NCBI RefSeq assembly: GCF_017427765.1
Contig: NZ_JAFRSC010000014.1
Coordinates: 19,357 to 83,356 of the forward strand
DNA from: Methanobrevibacter sp.
GTDB taxonomy: Archaea; Methanobacteriota; Methanobacteria; Methanobacteriales; Methanobacteriaceae
DNA: 64,000 nucleotides
Reading direction: 5' to 3'
The notes beneath the pieces were generated by a model. The model was not told the DNA's origin and ran no database searches. It worked only from the letters and a program-made list of their open reading frames with translations. How positions within the stretch are numbered: position 1 is the first letter of the stretch; every line of letters begins with the position of its first letter. A program made the translations under genes and the position numbers. This document shows, piece after piece, positions 48,084-56,344 of the stretch.

Positions 48084-48095
48084 TTTATATATAAA
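48084..48095. promoter_or_regulatory. Palindromic TATA box shared by two divergent leaderless genes
   Basis: TTTATATATAAA is a perfect 12-bp palindrome. Its centre is 25 nt from the start codon of the M50 operon on the left and 26 nt from the start codon of the M24 peptidase on the right. Neither gene has a ribosome binding site. Both start codons therefore fall at the expected transcription starts. Confidence 0.6.
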
Positions 48096-48114
48096 GTTTT
48101 TTCTAATATTAATT

Positions 48115-49131
48115 ATGGAACTACATATTTGCAATATATTAGATGATTTAAAAAAAGATGATATTCAAGCTTACCTGCTTACTCAATTTACAAATATTGA
48201 ATATATTTCAGGTTACAAACCCACCAGTTTCGCTTTTTGTGTAATTAAGGAAAATCCAATTATTTATGCATCAAAAATGGACATGGAAATAGCCACTAAA
48301 ACATCTTGCATTGATGTTAAGGAGTATGAATCATTTAAATTAATGGTCGATGAGCTAAAAAATGAGGGAATTGAAACTCTTGCAATCGAACCTGAACTTC
48401 CATACAGCAGTTATGAAAAATTAAGGGATGATTTTGAAATAACTTCAAAAACATATATTAACGCTCAAAGAATGGTCAAAACTCCTGAAGAAATTGAAAA
48501 AATTGAAAAAGCAACAGAAATTGCTCAAAAATCTTTCATACAATTGGATGTTTTAAATAATGGGAATTCAGAAAAAGCTATTGCTTTTGATCTTGAAAGG
48601 TTAATGATTGAAAATGGAGCATCTAAAGAGTCATTTGATACTATTGTAACCAGTGGTGCTAACTCAAGCCTTCCACATGCAACTCCTCAGGACAAATTAC
48701 TGGAAAAACCAGTTTTAATTGACTGGGGCGCTATTTTTAAAGGATACTGCTCTGATAATACTAGGACTGTTGTTTACAGTGAATCGCAGCAGGAAATTTG
48801 GGATATTGTCGCTGAAGCTCATGACAAAGCAATTAAAGCTATTAAACCTGGTCTTAAATGTTGCGAAATCGATAAAGTTGCTCGAGATATCATAGCCGAA
48901 TATGGTTATGGTGATAATTTTATTCATTCAACAGGCCACAGTTTGGGTCTTGACATTCATGAAACACCAGGATTTTCGCTTCGTGATGATACAATAATTA
49001 AAGAAGGTATGGTTATTACAGTGGAGCCTGGAATATATCTTGAAGGGGAATTCGGAGTTAGACTGGAAGATACTGTGGCAATTTATAAAAAAGGATTGGT
49101 AATTGGGGATTTACCTCTTCAATTTGATTAA
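48115..49131 (+). CDS. M24 metallopeptidase (Xaa-Pro dipeptidase/aminopeptidase-like)
   Basis: 338 residues from the ATG at 48115; a longer open frame exists upstream but crosses the divergent promoter. An N-terminal creatinase-like domain (YLLTQFTNIEYISGY) is followed by the pita-bread catalytic domain with metal ligands in IDWGAIFKGYCSDNTRT (two Asp), GHSLGLDIHE (His), TVEPGIY (Glu) and RLEDTV (Glu). It cleaves X-Pro bonds in peptide recycling. It has no ribosome binding site and is predicted leaderless. Confidence 0.92.
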   Translation: MELHICNILDDLKKDDIQAYLLTQFTNIEYISGYKPTSFAFCVIKENPIIYASKMDMEIATKTSCIDVKEYESFKLMVDELKNEGIETLAIEPELPYSSYEKLRDDFEITSKTYINAQRMVKTPEEIEKIEKATEIAQKSFIQLDVLNNGNSEKAIAFDLERLMIENGASKESFDTIVTSGANSSLPHATPQDKLLEKPVLIDWGAIFKGYCSDNTRTVVYSESQQEIWDIVAEAHDKAIKAIKPGLKCCEIDKVARDIIAEYGYGDNFIHSTGHSLGLDIHETPGFSLRDDTIIKEGMVITVEPGIYLEGEFGVRLEDTVAIYKKGLVIGDLPLQFD

Positions 49132-49171
49132 ATAATTGGATATTCTTATAAAAGGTGTTAAAGTGAAGATT

Positions 49172-49354
49172 ATGGATGCTTTAAAAGTCTATTTAACTGA
49201 TTGGAAAAATCTCCTCACTCATGGGATTGTAGGGGTATTTCTTTTGTATTGTTTGCTTTTTGCTCCTGTAGCTTGGTATTGGAGGATTATTTTATTTGTC
49301 ATTGTCATTGTATTCAATGTTGTTAGGATGAAATACTCCAAAAATGAGAAATGA
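49172..49354 (+). CDS. Small membrane protein upstream of the TadC-like gene
   Basis: 60 residues from the ATG at 49172; an in-frame start at 49136 is less likely as it lacks a ribosome binding site. Two hydrophobic segments (HGIVGVFLLYCLLFAPVAWY and IILFVIVIVFNVVR) form a helical hairpin with a basic C-terminus. AAGTGAAG precedes the start. No family recognised. It starts 41 nt after the M24 gene and may be on its transcript. Confidence 0.6.
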   Translation: MDALKVYLTDWKNLLTHGIVGVFLLYCLLFAPVAWYWRIILFVIVIVFNVVRMKYSKNEK

Positions 49355-49437
49355 TATTTCTGGATTTTTTTACATATCTTCACATTAACAGTACTTTTGT
49401 TTTCACTTTCTAAAATTGTTTTTAAATATAACTAACA

Positions 49438-49447
49438 CTTTATATGC
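49438..49447 (+). promoter_or_regulatory. TATA box of the TadC-pilin pair
   Basis: CTTTATATGC is centred 26-27 nt before the ATG at 49469, with no ribosome binding site between them, so the pair is probably read from a leaderless mRNA. Confidence 0.45.
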
Positions 49448-49468
49448 TTTAAAATCTAATATTATTTC

Positions 49469-50395
49469 ATGAAATTTAAAATAATATCTAATTTAGCAGT
49501 ATTTTTAGACAATATTATTCCTGAAAAGTATTTATCCAAGTTCCAGGAATTTTTGCTTAGTGGGGCGATTTTTACAGAAGCAAGTAAAGTTTTGGCAATA
49601 TTAATAATTTTTATAATGATTAGTGAAATTGCACTTGCAATAACATTAACAATTCTAAATCTTCCGGTGTCTATATTAATGTTACCACTTTTCATAATTC
49701 CTGGTCTTTTCACATATGTTGTCGTTGTACAGGAGAGACGAGCACAAGAAATTGAAAAATCAGCACCTGACTTTTTAAGGCAATTGGCATCAATGCTTCA
49801 AGTTGGTCTCAGTTTTGAAAATGCGATGGAAGACATGGCACAGTATGCCAATGGGCCGCTCTACGATGAAATGAGGCGAACAATCATTGAAATTCGAATG
49901 GGTCGCAATTTCGATGATGCCTGGAGAGCAATGAGCAAAAGGCTGAAATCAAAAGAACTGGAGAGAATATTTGGAATAATTCTGGATGGCCGTAAAAGCG
50001 GATCAAGCATTTCAAATGTGTTGGAAGATGTTTCTGATGATTTGAGAGATTTACTTGCACTTAAACGTGAGAGAAAATCTGCTGTAATGATGTCTGTAAT
50101 GTTTTTGTTAATTTCAGCAATTATTGCAACACCATTTGCAATCGGGATGGTAGGGGTGTATTCGAGTTTTATGCAAAGCTATGGGCTTGAATCTGAAATT
50201 ATTTTAACCGCACCAGTTGCAGGTGAGATATATCTGATAATTCACTCTGTTTTGGTTGGTTTTATTATTAGTATTATTATGTATGGTGATGTTAAAAAAG
50301 GAATTAAGTTTTCTCTGCCTCTTGCAACAGCATCTTTTGGAATATTTTATTTTATCTCTACATTTGGTGGTAACTTGCTTATGGGGGGATTTTAA
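49469..50395 (+). CDS. Type II secretion F/TadC-like pilus assembly membrane protein
   Basis: 308 residues of the T2SSF family. N-terminal helices (about 40-95) are followed by the cytoplasmic GspF domain with APDFLRQLASMLQVGLSFEN and RIFGIILDGRKSGSSISNVL, then three C-terminal helices. Archaeal proteins of this kind (FlaJ, TadC, EpdJ-like) form the membrane platform of type IV pili. The stop overlaps the ATG of a pilin-like gene by one base. The partner ATPase is not in this window. Confidence 0.88.
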   Translation: MKFKIISNLAVFLDNIIPEKYLSKFQEFLLSGAIFTEASKVLAILIIFIMISEIALAITLTILNLPVSILMLPLFIIPGLFTYVVVVQERRAQEIEKSAPDFLRQLASMLQVGLSFENAMEDMAQYANGPLYDEMRRTIIEIRMGRNFDDAWRAMSKRLKSKELERIFGIILDGRKSGSSISNVLEDVSDDLRDLLALKRERKSAVMMSVMFLLISAIIATPFAIGMVGVYSSFMQSYGLESEIILTAPVAGEIYLIIHSVLVGFIISIIMYGDVKKGIKFSLPLATASFGIFYFISTFGGNLLMGGF

Positions 50396-50577
50396 TGGAT
50401 AACAGCGGACAAACATCTGCAGAATTTATACTGCTCATTGGAGGAATTATTGTTGTAGTGTTGCTTGCCATTTACATGTACAATAATTATATCGCTGATT
50501 TAAGTGGGGAAATTTCATCAAAGGAAGTCAGTGAATTTAATAACGAGTTGACTAATTTGGCGGGATACTTCAAATAA
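50395..50577 (+). CDS. Class III signal peptide (type IV pilin-like) protein
   Basis: 60 residues. MDNSGQTSAEF is the archaeal class III signal peptide pattern: the processing site precedes the Gln at residue 6 and the Glu at +5 (QTSAEF) is followed by a hydrophobic helix (ILLIGGIIVVVLLAIYMY). Such pilins are cut by the EppA or PibD/FlaK peptidase and assembled by a TadC platform, the product of the preceding overlapping gene. The mature protein is only about 55 residues, so it is a minor or small adhesive pilin. Confidence 0.88.
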   Translation: MDNSGQTSAEFILLIGGIIVVVLLAIYMYNNYIADLSGEISSKEVSEFNNELTNLAGYFK

Positions 50578-51332
50578 CTTTAAAATTGATAATTTTATTC
50601 ATTTTATTTACTTTTTTAATTTTAATTTGTTTGGTTTAAAATAACTGTCTTTACTTTGTTTTCTTGAATTGAATTTTTTTCCAATAATTGAATATTTTCT
50701 TTTAAATTTTTCCAAAGATGTCTAATTTACATTATTTTATCAATCTGAGTATAAATGATATATCGGAATTATTTTTTACTAAATAATATTCAGATTCTAT
50801 AATTCACTTCAAAATCGTAATAATTATGTTTTATATTGTATTAACTTCTACTAAATGATTGTTTGTGTGATATTTTTGTTGAATTTTTTTTAGAAATTAT
50901 CTCAAATATAAGTTTTTTAAAAATTTTCTCAGATTATGGGATTTTTGTTCTAATAGGGTATTTTTAGTATCTGATTTTAAAATATTTGTTAATTGTATAA
51001 AATAAATATTAATAACTTTTATTTTTAGTTCTAAATTGTTTTGCATTAATTATTGTAACTTAATTTCATCCGAGTAACTTCATTTTTTTTCCATATTTTC
51101 CTTTTTAAAAAAGTTTCTATCTTATTTTTAAATGTACTTTATTAAAATTTTAAATATTGGTGATTAACGGCTAAATATGTATAAAACCATATTTTTTAAT
51201 GCCATTTTAAAAAATAGTACATTTCAGCATGTTACACTTGAAATACACCTCTCACTGGCAATTAAATATTTGAAAATAATGGCATTATATTTATTAGTTT
51301 TTTTAAACAAACTTTTAGTCAAGGTGATATAG
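50578..51332. other. 755-bp AT-rich gap between pilin and aldehyde dehydrogenase genes
   Basis: I see no gene here. Both strands lack open frames with a start and ribosome binding site. The right end holds the aldehyde dehydrogenase promoter: TATA at 51283-51295 and AAGGTGAT at 51321-51328. Two inverted copies of a 9-bp sequence, AATGCCATT (51198-51206) and AATGGCATT (51278-51286), lie 80 bp apart, and the second overlaps the TATA region. Poly-T stretches may end the pilin transcript. A structured RNA is possible but nothing in the sequence demands it. Confidence 0.5.
51283..51328 (+). promoter_or_regulatory. Promoter and ribosome binding site of the aldehyde dehydrogenase gene
   Basis: CATTATATTTATT serves as TATA box, with a predicted start near 51315 and the AAGGTGAT site 4 nt before the ATG. 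The inverted repeat copy AATGGCATT covers its left edge, which would suit a repressor. Confidence 0.5.
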
Positions 51333-52745
51333 ATGGATATGTTGATTGGCGGAAAACACATTTTGGGCGAGGATGTAGAAGAAGTAAAAAATCCATATAA
51401 TGGTGAAGTAATTGATACAATTCCAATTGCACACCTTCAAACTGCAGATTTAGCTATTGGCCAAGCGAATAAAGCCAAAAAATCCATTCAGGAAATGTCT
51501 GCTTTTAAAGTTTCAAATAAATTATTTGATGTTGTGGATAAATTAAAACAAAAACGCTGGGAATTTGCAGAGTTATTGACCATGGAGGTTGGAAAACCGA
51601 TTAATGAGTCTTTAGTTGAGCTTGACAGATCAATAGAAACATTAAAACTTGCAGCAGAAGAGGCTAAAAGAATTTATGGTGAAAGTGTGCCGTTAGATGC
51701 CGGACTTAATGGTAAAGGATTTTTTGCTTTCACTCAAAAAGTTCCATTGGGAGTTGTTGCAGCAATTACTCCGTTTAACTATCCGTTGAACTTAACTATT
51801 CACAAAATTGCCCCTGCAATTGCCTGTAAAAATACTGTAATTATAAAACCTCCTACTGAAGCTCCATTGACTGTCATGAAATTCGCAGAGCTTCTTGCTG
51901 AAGAGTTTCCGGATGGTGTTGTAAATACCATAACTGGATACGGATCTGAAGTGGGGGATTATTTGGTAACATCTCCGGATGTTAACAAGATTTCATTTAC
52001 GGGAAGCGTTACAACCGGTTTGATGATATCTCAAAAAGCTGGAATGAAAAAAGTGACATTGGAACTTGGTGGAAATGATCCAATGATTGTCTTAAATGAT
52101 GCAGATATTGACAAAGCAATCAAAGGCGTTATAAATGGAGCATTCCTTAATGCAGGCCAGGTATGTATGGGCGTTAAAAGAATCATTGTTGAAGATGAAA
52201 TTGCAGATGAATTTTGTGAAAAATTAGTCGTCGAAACCGAAAAATTGGTCATGGGAAATCCATTGGATGAAAAAACAACTTTGGGAACATTAATTTCTGA
52301 AAAAGCCGCAATTCAAGTTGAACAAAGTGTAAATAATGCTGTTCACTTAGGTGCTGAAATATTAACCGGTGGAAAACGTAACGGTGCATTTTATGAAGCT
52401 ACTGTAATTGATGATGTCACACAGAATATGGATTTGGTTGTACGAGAAACATTCGGACCTGTTGCGCCAATTATTCGTGTAACTGATTTGGATGAGGCAA
52501 TTGAAGTTGCAAATGCGACAGAATATGGTTTGCAGGCGGGCGTATTTACTAATGATTATTCTAATGCAATGAGGTGTGCTCAGGAAATAGAGGCAGGTAC
52601 TGTATTTGTTAATAAACAATCAACATTCAGAACTGATAACATGCCGTTCGGCGGTTTTAAAAATAGTGGAGTTGGAAAAGAAGGAATTAAATATGCTGTC
52701 GATGAGATGACTAAAACAAAATTGATTGGTCTTAATTTAAGATAG
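51333..52745 (+). CDS. NAD(P)-dependent aldehyde dehydrogenase (lactaldehyde dehydrogenase-like)
   Basis: 470 residues, a complete ALDH: ITPFNYPLNLTIHKIAPAIA and the cofactor motif FTGSVTTGLMISQKAG, catalytic Glu in TLELGGNDPM and catalytic Cys in NAGQVCMGVKR, and GFKNSGVGKEGIKYAVDEMT. Its style fits the archaeal lactaldehyde dehydrogenase (CofA, MJ1411 type) that supplies lactate for coenzyme F420; glyceraldehyde-3-phosphate oxidation is an alternative. The start is fixed by AAGGTGAT. Monocistronic, with a long AT-rich region before it. Confidence 0.88.
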   Translation: MDMLIGGKHILGEDVEEVKNPYNGEVIDTIPIAHLQTADLAIGQANKAKKSIQEMSAFKVSNKLFDVVDKLKQKRWEFAELLTMEVGKPINESLVELDRSIETLKLAAEEAKRIYGESVPLDAGLNGKGFFAFTQKVPLGVVAAITPFNYPLNLTIHKIAPAIACKNTVIIKPPTEAPLTVMKFAELLAEEFPDGVVNTITGYGSEVGDYLVTSPDVNKISFTGSVTTGLMISQKAGMKKVTLELGGNDPMIVLNDADIDKAIKGVINGAFLNAGQVCMGVKRIIVEDEIADEFCEKLVVETEKLVMGNPLDEKTTLGTLISEKAAIQVEQSVNNAVHLGAEILTGGKRNGAFYEATVIDDVTQNMDLVVRETFGPVAPIIRVTDLDEAIEVANATEYGLQAGVFTNDYSNAMRCAQEIEAGTVFVNKQSTFRTDNMPFGGFKNSGVGKEGIKYAVDEMTKTKLIGLNLR

Positions 52746-52771
52746 TGTTGCTTAATTTGGACTAAAAAAAG

Positions 52772-52794
52772 AAAATAAGTTTTAAACTTATTTT
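52772..52794. terminator. Convergent 11-bp hairpin
   Basis: AAAATAAGTTT and AAACTTATTTT pair around one T. It overlaps the stop of the minus-strand gene ending at 52788 and follows the aldehyde dehydrogenase gene by 26 nt, so it can serve both. Confidence 0.65.
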
Positions 52795-53510
52795 AAATAA
52801 TTTTCAACAAGGTTACGTGTTTCGTTAAGAGATTCCATAGGGATTCCTTTAGGCATCTGACCAAGTTCGCCGTCGACATCTTTGAGGATACTTCCGTTCA
52901 TTCCAAGAAACATTCCTTCACTTACGATGCCGCCAAATGTTTCCGGAGGAAGTAAGGAAACGCCTACTTTATTGTCATCTTTAACATTCAAATCATTAGT
53001 GACGACTGTGATGGCACGTTTTCCTAAATTAACGTTGCAAAGCATGAGTTTGTCATTTTGGGGATGTTGTGTAACGCTCATTACTTCTCCAACTTTAATG
53101 TCAACACCCATGATGGGATCATTAATGGGACCTAATGCCAAACGGTCTTTAAGGCCGATAATTGTATCTAGGAAAAATCTCACTTTGGCAATATTTTCCT
53201 GGGTTTTTTCCCTATCTTCCTTAGGAGCATTGCTTAAGAATTTTTTATTCCAATCATCTCCTCCTAAATATTCAATAATCTTTAAAGCTTTATCTTTTAA
53301 AGCCGCAACATCTGGGGAGTTTACTAATTCATCTCCTTCAAGATAAGAATAAGTCAATGATTGAAAATCACTATTCATTTGCTTTCCCAAATCAACAGCC
53401 TGTTTTTTATTCCAACTTCCTCTAAATGATGCTGTCGGAATAAGATTTAAGTAGTTCTCTCTTGCTTTGCTTGCTACTAAAATTCTGTAATCTTTTGTTG
53501 TATCCCACAT
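52788..53510 (-). CDS. Protein with C-terminal tRNA-binding OB fold (EMAPII/MetRS-C-like)
   Basis: 240 residues. The N-terminal half is a helical domain without recognisable motifs (RILVASKARENYLNLIPTAS). The C-terminal half, near residues 135-225, is a tRNA-binding domain: DIKVGEVMSVTQHPQNDKLM, LGKRAITVVTND and VSEGMFLG are the family hallmarks of CsaA, EMAPII and MetRS beta. It may hold tRNA for a synthetase or act in trans. The gene is monocistronic. No catalytic residue is visible. Confidence 0.85.
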   Translation of the reverse strand: MWDTTKDYRILVASKARENYLNLIPTASFRGSWNKKQAVDLGKQMNSDFQSLTYSYLEGDELVNSPDVAALKDKALKIIEYLGGDDWNKKFLSNAPKEDREKTQENIAKVRFFLDTIIGLKDRLALGPINDPIMGVDIKVGEVMSVTQHPQNDKLMLCNVNLGKRAITVVTNDLNVKDDNKVGVSLLPPETFGGIVSEGMFLGMNGSILKDVDGELGQMPKGIPMESLNETRNLVENYLK

Positions 53511-53674
53511 TTGAAGTCCTCTTTATTGTCTAAATTATATTTTAATTTTATAATTTAATAAATTTTTTGCAAATAAAGGCATTTTAAACTTTAAAAAACA
53601 TAAACTATTTATATTAACAATTAAATAAAATAATACATATTTAATTTATTATTATTTTATATTGTGGTGTAAAA

Positions 53675-54079
53675 ATGGTAGAAGTTTCAAAATTACGCAG
53701 TTTAGATATTTATACCAACACAGGACATTATGTTGGTCGTGTAGAAGACGTTATTCTTAATATTAGATTAGGAACTATTTCAAAATTACAAGTTAGAGCT
53801 ATTGAACAAGAAAGAAAACCAGCAGGTTTTGTTAATCAGTTTTTAGGAAGTATTCGTGGAGAATCTCCTGAAGAAAATGATATGAGGTCTTTCCAAAACG
53901 ATTTGTTGACTGTGGATTTTGATAAAGTTCAAGCTATTGGGGACATCATGTTAATTAATCCTAGAGACATCAAAAAAGTTTCTCCAGAACCTCAAATCCC
54001 TGAAGCACCAGCTCCAAAACAACCTGAAACTCAACCACAAAATGAAACTCAAATCCAGTTTGAGACTGAAAGATTATAA
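53675..54079 (+). CDS. PRC-barrel domain protein
   Basis: 134 residues. The N-terminal 80 residues are a PRC-barrel (LRSLDIYTNTGHYVGRVEDV, LGTISKLQV), often found in ribosome maturation and photosynthetic reaction-centre-linked proteins; archaeal copies may affect RNA metabolism or cell division. The last 35 residues are Pro/Gln-rich and disordered (PEPQIPEAPAPKQPETQPQN). The GGTG site lies close to the start. It ends in a strong hairpin. Cell role not known. Confidence 0.85.
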   Translation: MVEVSKLRSLDIYTNTGHYVGRVEDVILNIRLGTISKLQVRAIEQERKPAGFVNQFLGSIRGESPEENDMRSFQNDLLTVDFDKVQAIGDIMLINPRDIKKVSPEPQIPEAPAPKQPETQPQNETQIQFETERL

Positions 54080-54107
54080 ATAATCTTTCCATATTCTTTT
54101 TTTATTT
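54068..54107 (+). terminator. Hairpin and T-tract after the PRC-barrel gene
   Basis: GAAAGATTA and TAATCTTTC form a 9-bp stem with loop TAAA, which holds the stop codon. A T7 tract begins at 54097. Confidence 0.7.
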
Positions 54108-54143
54108 TTAATTTCTTTCTTAACTAATTTTATGTGTGATACT

Positions 54144-54908
54144 ATGAAAGTAGGTATTATAGGCTGTGGAGCTATTGCTAATATTATTACAACAAGCATT
54201 GTTCCGGAAGATAATGGTATTGATGTCGCATACTTTTTTGATAAGGATATTGAAAGAGCTGAAAATTTAGCCAGCTTTGCCGGCGGTGTGGCAGCACTTG
54301 ATTTTGATGATATGGTAGATAATGTTGATTTGGTTCTAGAATGCGCTTCACCAGATTCTGTTAGACTTTATGCTCCAAAAGTTTTAGCTAAAGGTCGAGA
54401 CATGATCGTAATGAGTGTTGGTGCATTTATGGATATGGATTTTTACACAGAACTTGAAAGCATTGCCGAAGAAAATAATGCTAAAATTCACCTTCCTTCA
54501 GGTGCAATTGTTGGTTTGGATGGCATTAAGGCAGTTGCTAAATTTGGGCTGGAAGAAGTCAGTCTCATTACACGAAAATCTCCGAAATCTCTTGGAAAGG
54601 ATATTGACGAAGTTGAAGTGTTGTTTGAAGGTAAAGCTTCCGAAGCTGTCAAGGAGTTTCCATTAAATATCAATGTTGCTGCAACTATCAGCATAGCTTG
54701 TCAAAGGGATATTGATGTTAAAATCATTGTTGATCCTAGTGTTGATAGAAATGTGCATGAAATCACTGCTAGAGGGGACTTTGGTGAGTTTAAAACAACT
54801 ACTATGAATTATCCATGTGCTGCAAATCCAAAAACTAGTATGCTTGCAGCACTTTCAGCCATTAGGCTTCTTAAAAGTTTTAATGAAACTATTAGTGTGG
54901 GAATGTAG
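54144..54908 (+). CDS. nadX: L-aspartate dehydrogenase
   Basis: 254 residues from the ATG at 54144, with GTGAT just before it; an in-frame ATG at 54132 would add four residues and lacks a site. NadX oxidises aspartate to iminoaspartate with NAD(P), the first step of NAD synthesis when NadB is absent. N-terminal Rossmann motif GIIGCGAIAN, LECASPDSV, and the catalytic region SGAIVGLDGIKA; NPKTSMLAALSAI is at the C-terminus. It is first in an operon with thg1 and a JAMM protease. nadA and nadC lie about 20 kb away in this window. Confidence 0.93.
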   Translation: MKVGIIGCGAIANIITTSIVPEDNGIDVAYFFDKDIERAENLASFAGGVAALDFDDMVDNVDLVLECASPDSVRLYAPKVLAKGRDMIVMSVGAFMDMDFYTELESIAEENNAKIHLPSGAIVGLDGIKAVAKFGLEEVSLITRKSPKSLGKDIDEVEVLFEGKASEAVKEFPLNINVAATISIACQRDIDVKIIVDPSVDRNVHEITARGDFGEFKTTTMNYPCAANPKTSMLAALSAIRLLKSFNETISVGM

Positions 54909-55631
54909 ATGAAAGATTATGAAGTTTATTCGTCACTTAAAGTTCCGAAAAATTCAAAGGTTATTATGAGATTGGACGGCAGGAGTTTTCACTCTCTAGC
55001 TCGTGATTTAAATCTGGTAAAGCCTTATGACGAAAACTTCTATAAGGTAATCTCTGAAGTTTGCAGGGATTTATTTGAGGAATTTTCCCCATTATTTATT
55101 TATACTTTTTCAGATGAAATAAGCTTACTTTTTGATAAACTTCCTTATGATGGCAGAATTGAGAAATTAAATTCAGTAATTGCAGGTTTTACATCCAGTT
55201 CATTTGTCTTACATTATAATACAGATTTTAAAAAGCCTCCTGCTTTTGATTCTAGAATTATTCCTATTAATGATGAAAATATTCTGGAATATTTCAAATG
55301 GAGGCAGGAGGAATCATGGGTTAACTGTGTCAATTCACATGGTATTAGCTACCTCAAATCCAAGTATTCAAATAATGTAGCCAATGATAAAATAAATGGC
55401 ATGAGTTTAAGTGATGTACATGAATTACTGTTCCAAAATGGAATTAACTTGAATGATGTTGAAACTTATAAAAAAAGAGGAATTGGAATATATAGGAAAA
55501 ATAAAAAAGTTGTAGGGTTTAATAAAAAAGAAAATAAGGAGCAAACTTCCTATAGAAGTCATATTTATATTGACTGGCAAATCCCTAAATTTAGTGAAGA
55601 ATTCTTTAAAGAGATTGGTGTTTTAATATGA
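54909..55631 (+). CDS. tRNA-His guanylyltransferase (Thg1 family)
   Basis: 240 residues, normal for Thg1. It adds G-1 to tRNA-His in a 3'-5' direction; archaeal Thg1-like proteins also repair 5'-truncated tRNAs. The catalytic metal residues lie in MRLDGRSFHSLA and YTFSDEISLLF; KWRQEESWVNC and the NGINLNDVETYKKRG helix are also typical. It starts one base after the nadX stop and overlaps the JAMM gene by 4 nt. Such genes occur in only part of the archaea. Confidence 0.93.
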   Translation: MKDYEVYSSLKVPKNSKVIMRLDGRSFHSLARDLNLVKPYDENFYKVISEVCRDLFEEFSPLFIYTFSDEISLLFDKLPYDGRIEKLNSVIAGFTSSSFVLHYNTDFKKPPAFDSRIIPINDENILEYFKWRQEESWVNCVNSHGISYLKSKYSNNVANDKINGMSLSDVHELLFQNGINLNDVETYKKRGIGIYRKNKKVVGFNKKENKEQTSYRSHIYIDWQIPKFSEEFFKEIGVLI

Positions 55632-56323
55632 GTTTTATTTCCAAATTATTCCCAAATAATGATGATGAATTTAAAGAGGTTAGGGTAGATAGGGAAGTTT
55701 TAGAATCAGTAATCTATTATTCCAAGGAAGCATATCCAAACGAATTTTTAGCATTTTTTGACGGTTTAATTAAAGATAAAATACTTTATATAACAAGTCT
55801 AATTTTTGTTCCGGGTGAAACCTGTGAAACTGGTGCTGTTGTTCACACGGAATTAATTCCAATGAACACTAAGTATTTGGGATCAGTCCATTCTCATCCT
55901 GGACCAAGTGCACAGCCTTCAGGCGCTGACTTGAAGACATTTTCTAAAAATGGTTATTTCCATATGATTGTATGTCTGCCATATAGTTTTGATACATTCA
56001 GAGCCTACAACCGTTATGGTGAGCCTCAGGATTATGTCGTTGGTGATTATAGTTATTTTGTTGATGATGAAAATGTGGATGACTTTTTCGATGAAGAGGA
56101 TGTTTTAAATGATGATGATGAGTTCAAACCAGGGTTTTTTGATGAAGAAGATGATGAATTTTTCAAAACTCTTGATGAAGAGAGAAAAAGTCAGTATGAT
56201 GAATATGAAAAAAATACTAAGGGGCATGTTATTTCCAACACCAAATTACCGAATCAGGTAATAAAAATAGAGTTGAATCCTGATGGTAGTGTTAAAAGAA
56301 TATCTAAACAATTTAAGGACTGA
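55628..56323 (+). CDS. JAMM/MPN-domain metalloprotease with acidic tail
   Basis: 231 residues. MPN domain with Glu39 in YPNEFLAF and the zinc motif HSHPGPSAQPSGAD (His88, His90, Asp101). JAMM enzymes in archaea (HvJAMM1 type) remove ubiquitin-like SAMP proteins or release sulfur carriers. Residues 130-170 form a very acidic stretch (DDENVDDFFDEEDVLNDDDE), unusual for the family. It is translationally coupled to thg1 by the ATGA overlap. Role of the acidic part is unknown. Confidence 0.88.
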   Translation: MSFISKLFPNNDDEFKEVRVDREVLESVIYYSKEAYPNEFLAFFDGLIKDKILYITSLIFVPGETCETGAVVHTELIPMNTKYLGSVHSHPGPSAQPSGADLKTFSKNGYFHMIVCLPYSFDTFRAYNRYGEPQDYVVGDYSYFVDDENVDDFFDEEDVLNDDDEFKPGFFDEEDDEFFKTLDEERKSQYDEYEKNTKGHVISNTKLPNQVIKIELNPDGSVKRISKQFKD

Positions 56324-56344
56324 TTTTTAAAAAAAATAAAAAAT

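Noticed and set aside
47941..48114. Longer forms of the M24 peptidase and M50 protease that overlap each other
   Set aside because: They would cross each other's promoter; both proteins start with normal family sequence at 48115 and 48065.
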